Origin: Nitrosomonadales bacterium | GTDB lineage: Bacteria > Pseudomonadota > Gammaproteobacteria > Burkholderiales > Gallionellaceae | Reading direction: 5' to 3' | Length of the DNA stretch: 64,000 nucleotides | NCBI GenBank assembly: GCA_016218415.1 | Contig: JACRED010000024.1 | Location: 99,352-163,351 of the forward strand | Shown: positions 59,626-64,000 of the stretch, piece after piece | How positions within the stretch are numbered: position 1 is the first letter of the stretch | Layout: the number at the start of each line of letters is the position of its first letter | Notes under the pieces: generated by a model | Seen by the model: only the letters and a program-made list of their open reading frames with translations | What the model was told of the DNA's origin: nothing | Databases searched by the model: none | Made by a program: the position numbers and the translations under genes

Positions 59626-60882
59626 ATGCACCTATCCGACCTGAAAACCAAGCACGTTACCGAACTCGTTGAAATGGCTGCGGCCAACCAAATCGACAAT
59701 GCCAACCGAATGCGCAAGCAAGACCTGATCTTCGCGCTGCTGAAAAGCCAGGCGAAAAAGGGCGAAAGCATCTTCGGCGACGGCACGCTGGAGATCCTGC
59801 CGGACGGCTTCGGCTTCCTGCGCTCGCCGGACACCTCCTATCTGGCCGGCCCGGACGATATTTACGTCAGCCCCAGCCAGATCCGCCGCTTCAACCTGCA
59901 TACCGGCGATTCGATAGACGGCGAGATACGCACCCCGAAGGATGGCGAGCGCTATGTTGCGCTGGTGAAGGTGGACAAGGTCAACGGCGAACCGCCCGAG
60001 AATGCCAAGAACAAGATCCTGTTCGAGAACCTCACCCCGCTCTTCCCCACCGTACCGCTGATCCTGGAACGTGACATCAAGGCTGAAGAGAACATCACCG
60101 GCCGCATCATCGATATCGTCGCGCCGATCGGCAAAGGCCAGCGCGGCCTGCTGGTGGCCTCGCCGAAATCCGGCAAGACCGTGATGCTGCAACATATCGC
60201 GCATTCGATCTCATCGAACAATCCCGACGCGACCCTGATCGTGCTGCTGATCGACGAACGTCCCGAGGAAGTCACCGAAATGAGCCGCACCGTGCGCGGC
60301 GAAGTGGTCGCATCCACGTTCGACGAACCCGCCACTCGCCACGTGCAAGTCGCCGAAATGGTGCTGGAAAAGGCAAAGCGCCTGGTCGAGCATAAAAAGG
60401 ATGTGGTCATCCTGCTCGATTCCATCACCCGCTTGGCGCGTGCCTACAACACCGTGATCCCGTCTTCCGGCAAAGTATTGACCGGTGGCGTGGATGCCAA
60501 CGCATTGCATCGCCCGAAACGGTTCTTCGGCGCGGCACGCAATATCGAGGAAGGCGGTTCGCTGACCATCATCGCCACCGCGCTGGTGGACACGGGTTCA
60601 CGTATGGACGACGTAATCTACGAGGAATTCAAGGGCACAGGCAACATGGAAATTCACCTGGACCGCCGCATGGCCGAGAAGCGCATCTACCCGGCGATCA
60701 ACGTCAACCGTTCCGGTACCCGCAAGGAAGAATTGCTGATCAAGCAGGACATCCTGCAAAGGATCTGGCTGCTGCGCAAGCTGCTTTACCCGATGGACGA
60801 GCTGGAGGCGATGGAGTTCCTGCTCGACAAGATCAAGGCGACCAAGAACAACGCCGAATTCTTCGATTCCATGCGTCGTTAA
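59626..60882 (+). CDS. rho: Transcription termination factor Rho
   Basis: 418-residue hexameric RNA helicase. N-terminal RNA-binding domain [18 protein letters not shown] then [29 protein letters not shown] (cold-shock-like). ATPase motifs: Walker A SPKSGKT near 179-185, Walker [18 protein letters not shown]-loop and R-loop region [25 protein letters not shown]. Length and ends match the family. The 169-base leader upstream shows no hairpin terminator. Confidence 0.97.
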   Translation: MHLSDLKTKHVTELVEMAAANQIDNANRMRKQDLIFALLKSQAKKGESIFGDGTLEILPDGFGFLRSPDTSYLAGPDDIYVSPSQIRRFNLHTGDSIDGEIRTPKDGERYVALVKVDKVNGEPPENAKNKILFENLTPLFPTVPLILERDIKAEENITGRIIDIVAPIGKGQRGLLVASPKSGKTVMLQHIAHSISSNNPDATLIVLLIDERPEEVTEMSRTVRGEVVASTFDEPATRHVQVAEMVLEKAKRLVEHKKDVVILLDSITRLARAYNTVIPSSGKVLTGGVDANALHRPKRFFGAARNIEEGGSLTIIATALVDTGSRMDDVIYEEFKGTGNMEIHLDRRMAEKRIYPAINVNRSGTRKEELLIKQDILQRIWLLRKLLYPMDELEAMEFLLDKIKATKNNAEFFDSMRR

Positions 60883-60890
60883 AAAGGATT

Positions 60891-60918
60891 TTGACGGGCG
60901 CGGATATTTATGTATAAT
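60891..60918 (+). promoter_or_regulatory. Strong sigma70 promoter of rplU-rpmA
   Basis: TTGACG (60891-60896, 5 of 6), 16-base spacer, TATAAT (60913-60918, perfect). It lies between rho and rplU, with transcription predicted to start about 30 bases before the rplU ATG. Confidence 0.85.
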
Positions 60919-60956
60919 TCGCGCCTTCGCAAAAAACGCAATAAATCGAGGTTGTT

Positions 60957-61268
60957 ATGTACGCAGTCATTAAAACAGGTGGTAAGCAATATCGCGTCAC
61001 TTCCGGTGAAACTTTAAAAGTCGAAATTATTCCCGGCGACGTAGGCAGTGCTATCGTGCTGGACAAAGTGCTGATGGTAGCTGATGGAGACAAGCTGTCT
61101 GTAGGCAAGCCTTTGCTGACCGGCGCTACTGTTAAAGCCACCATCGTTGCGCATGGCCGCGGCGACAAGGTACGCATTTTCAAGATGCGTCGTCGTAAGC
61201 ACTATCAGAAGAATCAAGGTCATCGTCAAAACTACACCGAGATCCGCATCGACGGTATCTCTGCGTAA
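60957..61268 (+). CDS. rplU: 50S ribosomal protein L21
   Basis: 103-residue L21: [31 protein letters not shown], and the basic C-terminal [30 protein letters not shown] characteristic of the protein. First gene of rplU-rpmA, with its own promoter. The same order, followed by obgE, is found in most bacteria. Confidence 0.98.
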   Translation: MYAVIKTGGKQYRVTSGETLKVEIIPGDVGSAIVLDKVLMVADGDKLSVGKPLLTGATVKATIVAHGRGDKVRIFKMRRRKHYQKNQGHRQNYTEIRIDGISA

Positions 61269-61290
61269 TTGGAATTAAGGAGCAACTAGC

Positions 61291-61548
61291 ATGGCATCAA
61301 AAAAAGGCGGCGGCAGTACCAGTAACGGACGCGACTCACACTCGAAGCGACTGGGCGTAAAAAGCTACGGCGGCGAGTTGATCAACGCAGGCAGCATCAT
61401 CATTCGCCAGCGAGGCACTGAATTCCACCCCGGCGAAAATGTCGGCATGGGCAAGGATCACACGCTGTTTGCCAAGATCACCGGCAAAGTCGTGTTCGCC
61501 ATCAAGGGCGCGCAGAAGCGCAGAACCGTTTCCATCGTAGCTGCTTAA
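61291..61548 (+). CDS. rpmA: 50S ribosomal protein L27
   Basis: 85-residue L27 starting [29 protein letters not shown], with no N-terminal extension to cleave, and [27 protein letters not shown] lies upstream of the ATG. A terminator at 61570 separates it from obgE. Confidence 0.98.
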   Translation: MASKKGGGSTSNGRDSHSKRLGVKSYGGELINAGSIIIRQRGTEFHPGENVGMGKDHTLFAKITGKVVFAIKGAQKRRTVSIVAA

Positions 61549-61569
61549 CAGCACTGCCGGGAACAAACC

Positions 61570-61597
61570 AGCCCTATCGCAAGGTAGGGCTTTTTTA
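61570..61597 (+). terminator. Terminator after rpmA
   Basis: AGCCCTA / TAGGGCT hairpin followed by TTTTTTATTT, about 22 bases after the rpmA stop. Confidence 0.88.
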
Positions 61598-61634
61598 TTT
61601 CCCGGGCTGAATTGACCAAGGGTTAATTGTTTAA

Positions 61635-62702
<1,068 letters not shown>

Positions 62703-62709
62703 TCACGCC

Positions 62710-63828
62710 ATGAAAACCGTATTGACCCAATGCAAGCGCATCGTCGTCAAAGTAGGCAGCAGCCTAGTGACGAATCAAGGCGCCGGACTGGATCTCGGCG
62801 CGCTGGGCAACTGGGCGCGCCAGATCGCCGCGTTGAACACCAGTGGCTGCGAAGTCGTGCTGGTGTCTTCCGGCGCAATTGCCGAGGGCATGCAACGCCT
62901 AGGCTGGAGTACCCGCCCTACACTTGTGCATGACCTGCAAGCCGCCGCCGCAGTCGGGCAGATGGGCTTGGTGCAAGCTTACGAAAGCTGCTTCCGCCAG
63001 CACGGTTTACATGCGGCACAGGTGCTGCTCACCCACGCCGATCTGGCGGACCGCGAGCGTTACCTGAACGCGCGCGCCACGCTGACCACATTGCTCAGCT
63101 TGCGCGTCATCCCGATCATCAACGAGAACGATACTGTCGTCACCGACGAGATCAAATTCGGCGACAACGATACGCTGGGTGCGCTGGTCACCAACCTGAT
63201 AGACGCGGATGCGCTGGTGATACTCACCGACCAGACCGGCCTCTACACGGCCGATCCGCGCAAAGACACGAGCGCCACACTGGTCAGCGAAGCGCAAGCG
63301 GGAGATGCGAAGCTGGAACAAATGGCCGGCGGCGCGGGAAGCTCCATCGGGCGGGGCGGCATGATTACCAAGATACTGGCGGCAAAACGCGCGGCGCGCA
63401 GCGGCGCGCACACCGTTATCGCTTCGGGACATGAACGCGATGTGCTGTTGCGCCTGCTGCAAGGCGAAACCATCGGAACATTGCTCACTGCCCCGACACT
63501 CACGCTCGCGGCACGCAAACAATGGCTTGCCGACCACCTGCAAGTGGCCGGCAAGCTGGTATTGGATGCTGGTGCGATCAAGGCATTGCACGCGGAGGGG
63601 AAGAGCCTGTTGCCGATAGGCGTGAAGTCTGTCGTCGGAGAATTCGAACGCGGTGCGGTGCTCGCCTGCATCAGCGAGGACGGCAAGGACATCGCCCGTG
63701 GTCTGACCAACTACAACGCCGCAGAAGCAAGGCTGATAGCCCAACACCCCAGCAAGGAAATCGAGTCCTTGTTGGGCTACGGCGGCGACGCCGAAATCAT
63801 TCACCGTGACAACCTTGTATTGCTGTAA
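62710..63828 (+). CDS. proB: Glutamate 5-kinase
   Basis: 372 residues: amino-acid kinase domain ([62 protein letters not shown]-like [17 protein letters not shown]) and a C-terminal PUA domain (about 280-365, [35 protein letters not shown]). First step of proline synthesis, usually feedback-inhibited by proline. Seven bases after obgE, so probably co-transcribed. A bidirectional terminator follows. Confidence 0.97.
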   Translation: MKTVLTQCKRIVVKVGSSLVTNQGAGLDLGALGNWARQIAALNTSGCEVVLVSSGAIAEGMQRLGWSTRPTLVHDLQAAAAVGQMGLVQAYESCFRQHGLHAAQVLLTHADLADRERYLNARATLTTLLSLRVIPIINENDTVVTDEIKFGDNDTLGALVTNLIDADALVILTDQTGLYTADPRKDTSATLVSEAQAGDAKLEQMAGGAGSSIGRGGMITKILAAKRAARSGAHTVIASGHERDVLLRLLQGETIGTLLTAPTLTLAARKQWLADHLQVAGKLVLDAGAIKALHAEGKSLLPIGVKSVVGEFERGAVLACISEDGKDIARGLTNYNAAEARLIAQHPSKEIESLLGYGGDAEIIHRDNLVLL

Positions 63829-63891
63829 AACAGTAACACAAGGTTGCGGCGTAGGCTAACGCAGGCTCAAGAGTTTGCAAATCACCCCCCC

Positions 63892-63931
63892 AAGCAAAAA
63901 CCCCCAGGTTTTCACCTGGGGGTTTTTGCTT
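63892..63931. terminator. Bidirectional terminator between proB and the 5S rRNA gene
   Basis: Perfect 18-bp inverted repeat: AAGCAAAAACCCCCAGGT (63892-63909), loop TTTC, ACCTGGGGGTTTTTGCTT (63914-63931). The outer A/T arms give a T-run on both strands, ending the proB transcript and the rRNA operon that comes from the other side. Confidence 0.95.
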
Positions 63932-63939
63932 TGTAAGGA

Positions 63940-64000
63940 GTCTGACGATGACCTACTTTCGCATGGGTAATCCACACTATCATCGGCGCGGAGTCGTTTC
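63940..64000 (-). rRNA. rrf: 5S rRNA, 3' part only (5' end outside window)
   Basis: The complement reads GAAACGACTCCGCGCCGATG, then ATAGTGTGGATTACCCATGC, then GAAAGTAGGTCATCGTCAGAC. This is the 3' half of a bacterial 5S rRNA: the CGCCGATG-TAGTGTGG block and CCCATGCGA-AGTAGG are universal signatures. The gene enters from beyond the window, so an rRNA operon is probably oriented toward proB. Confidence 0.95.

Overview
The window looks like chromosome of a chemolithotrophic betaproteobacterium, most likely of the Nitrosomonadales/Gallionellaceae kind. This is an inference from gene content and order: alaA-hom-thrC, fdxA-addB-addA, trxA and rho, rplU-rpmA-obgE-proB, a betaproteobacterial tRNA-Ser(UGA) and the 3' end of a 5S rRNA gene, all at high GC. 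Coding density is high and stop/start overlaps (ATGA, TTGA, TAATG) are frequent. I saw no insertion sequence, integrase, prophage or CRISPR array.

Region by region. 1-7.2 kb: a partial VOC protein, class I fumarase, then glcDEF and sgaA, a glycolate-salvage (C2) module of the sort autotrophs use. 7.2-14 kb: a compact minus-strand [NiFe]-hydrogenase operon of the Isp type (hupF-hupK-hynD-hynS-isp1-isp2-hynL), predicted to pass electrons from periplasmic H2 oxidation through a membrane cytochrome b and an HdrD-like protein. Its far side carries a decayed copy of the sgaA 3' end, so the block sits between two sgaA tails in direct orientation. 14-19 kb: a secreted FGE-like protein, a TPR/SLOG-like/class III cyclase protein and an AEC transporter. 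18-22.4 kb: alaA-hom-thrC; hom has an in-frame TAA at codon 7 of its natural reading frame. 22.5-29.2 kb: envelope proteins, then Mth938-like, MoxR, DUF58 and TgpA-type transglutaminase genes.

29.3-36 kb: a heavy-metal efflux operon (CzcI-like, TolC/CzcC, CzcA/CusA-type RND pump, DUF3240, lipoprotein, CDF transporter). The periplasmic adaptor (CzcB) is missing and a 53-codon ORF occupies its place. 36-40.7 kb: a reactive-sulfur cluster (DsrE-like, persulfide dioxygenase-like, MFS, SQR-like flavoprotein) divergent from an ArsR-rhodanese fusion; a strong promoter for the operon overlaps a palindrome that may be the regulator's site. 40.8-52.7 kb: queD, a PAS-GGDEF-EAL protein, tRNA-Ser, small and membrane proteins, rlmD, a PolB-like exonuclease, an HD-GYP-like protein with an altered motif, sodB and a PA0069-type radical SAM protein. 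52.7-64 kb: addA and addB coupled to fdxA, then trxA, rho, rplU-rpmA-obgE-proB, and a bidirectional terminator facing a 5S rRNA gene that runs off the window.

Several families of short inverted repeats are scattered between genes. One family has invaded the addA reading frame and another appears to supply the C-terminus of the TgpA protein. The best leads for follow-up are the sgaA scar beside the hydrogenase block, the hom nonsense codon, the adaptor-less RND operon and the 43-codon ORF that bridges isp1 and isp2.
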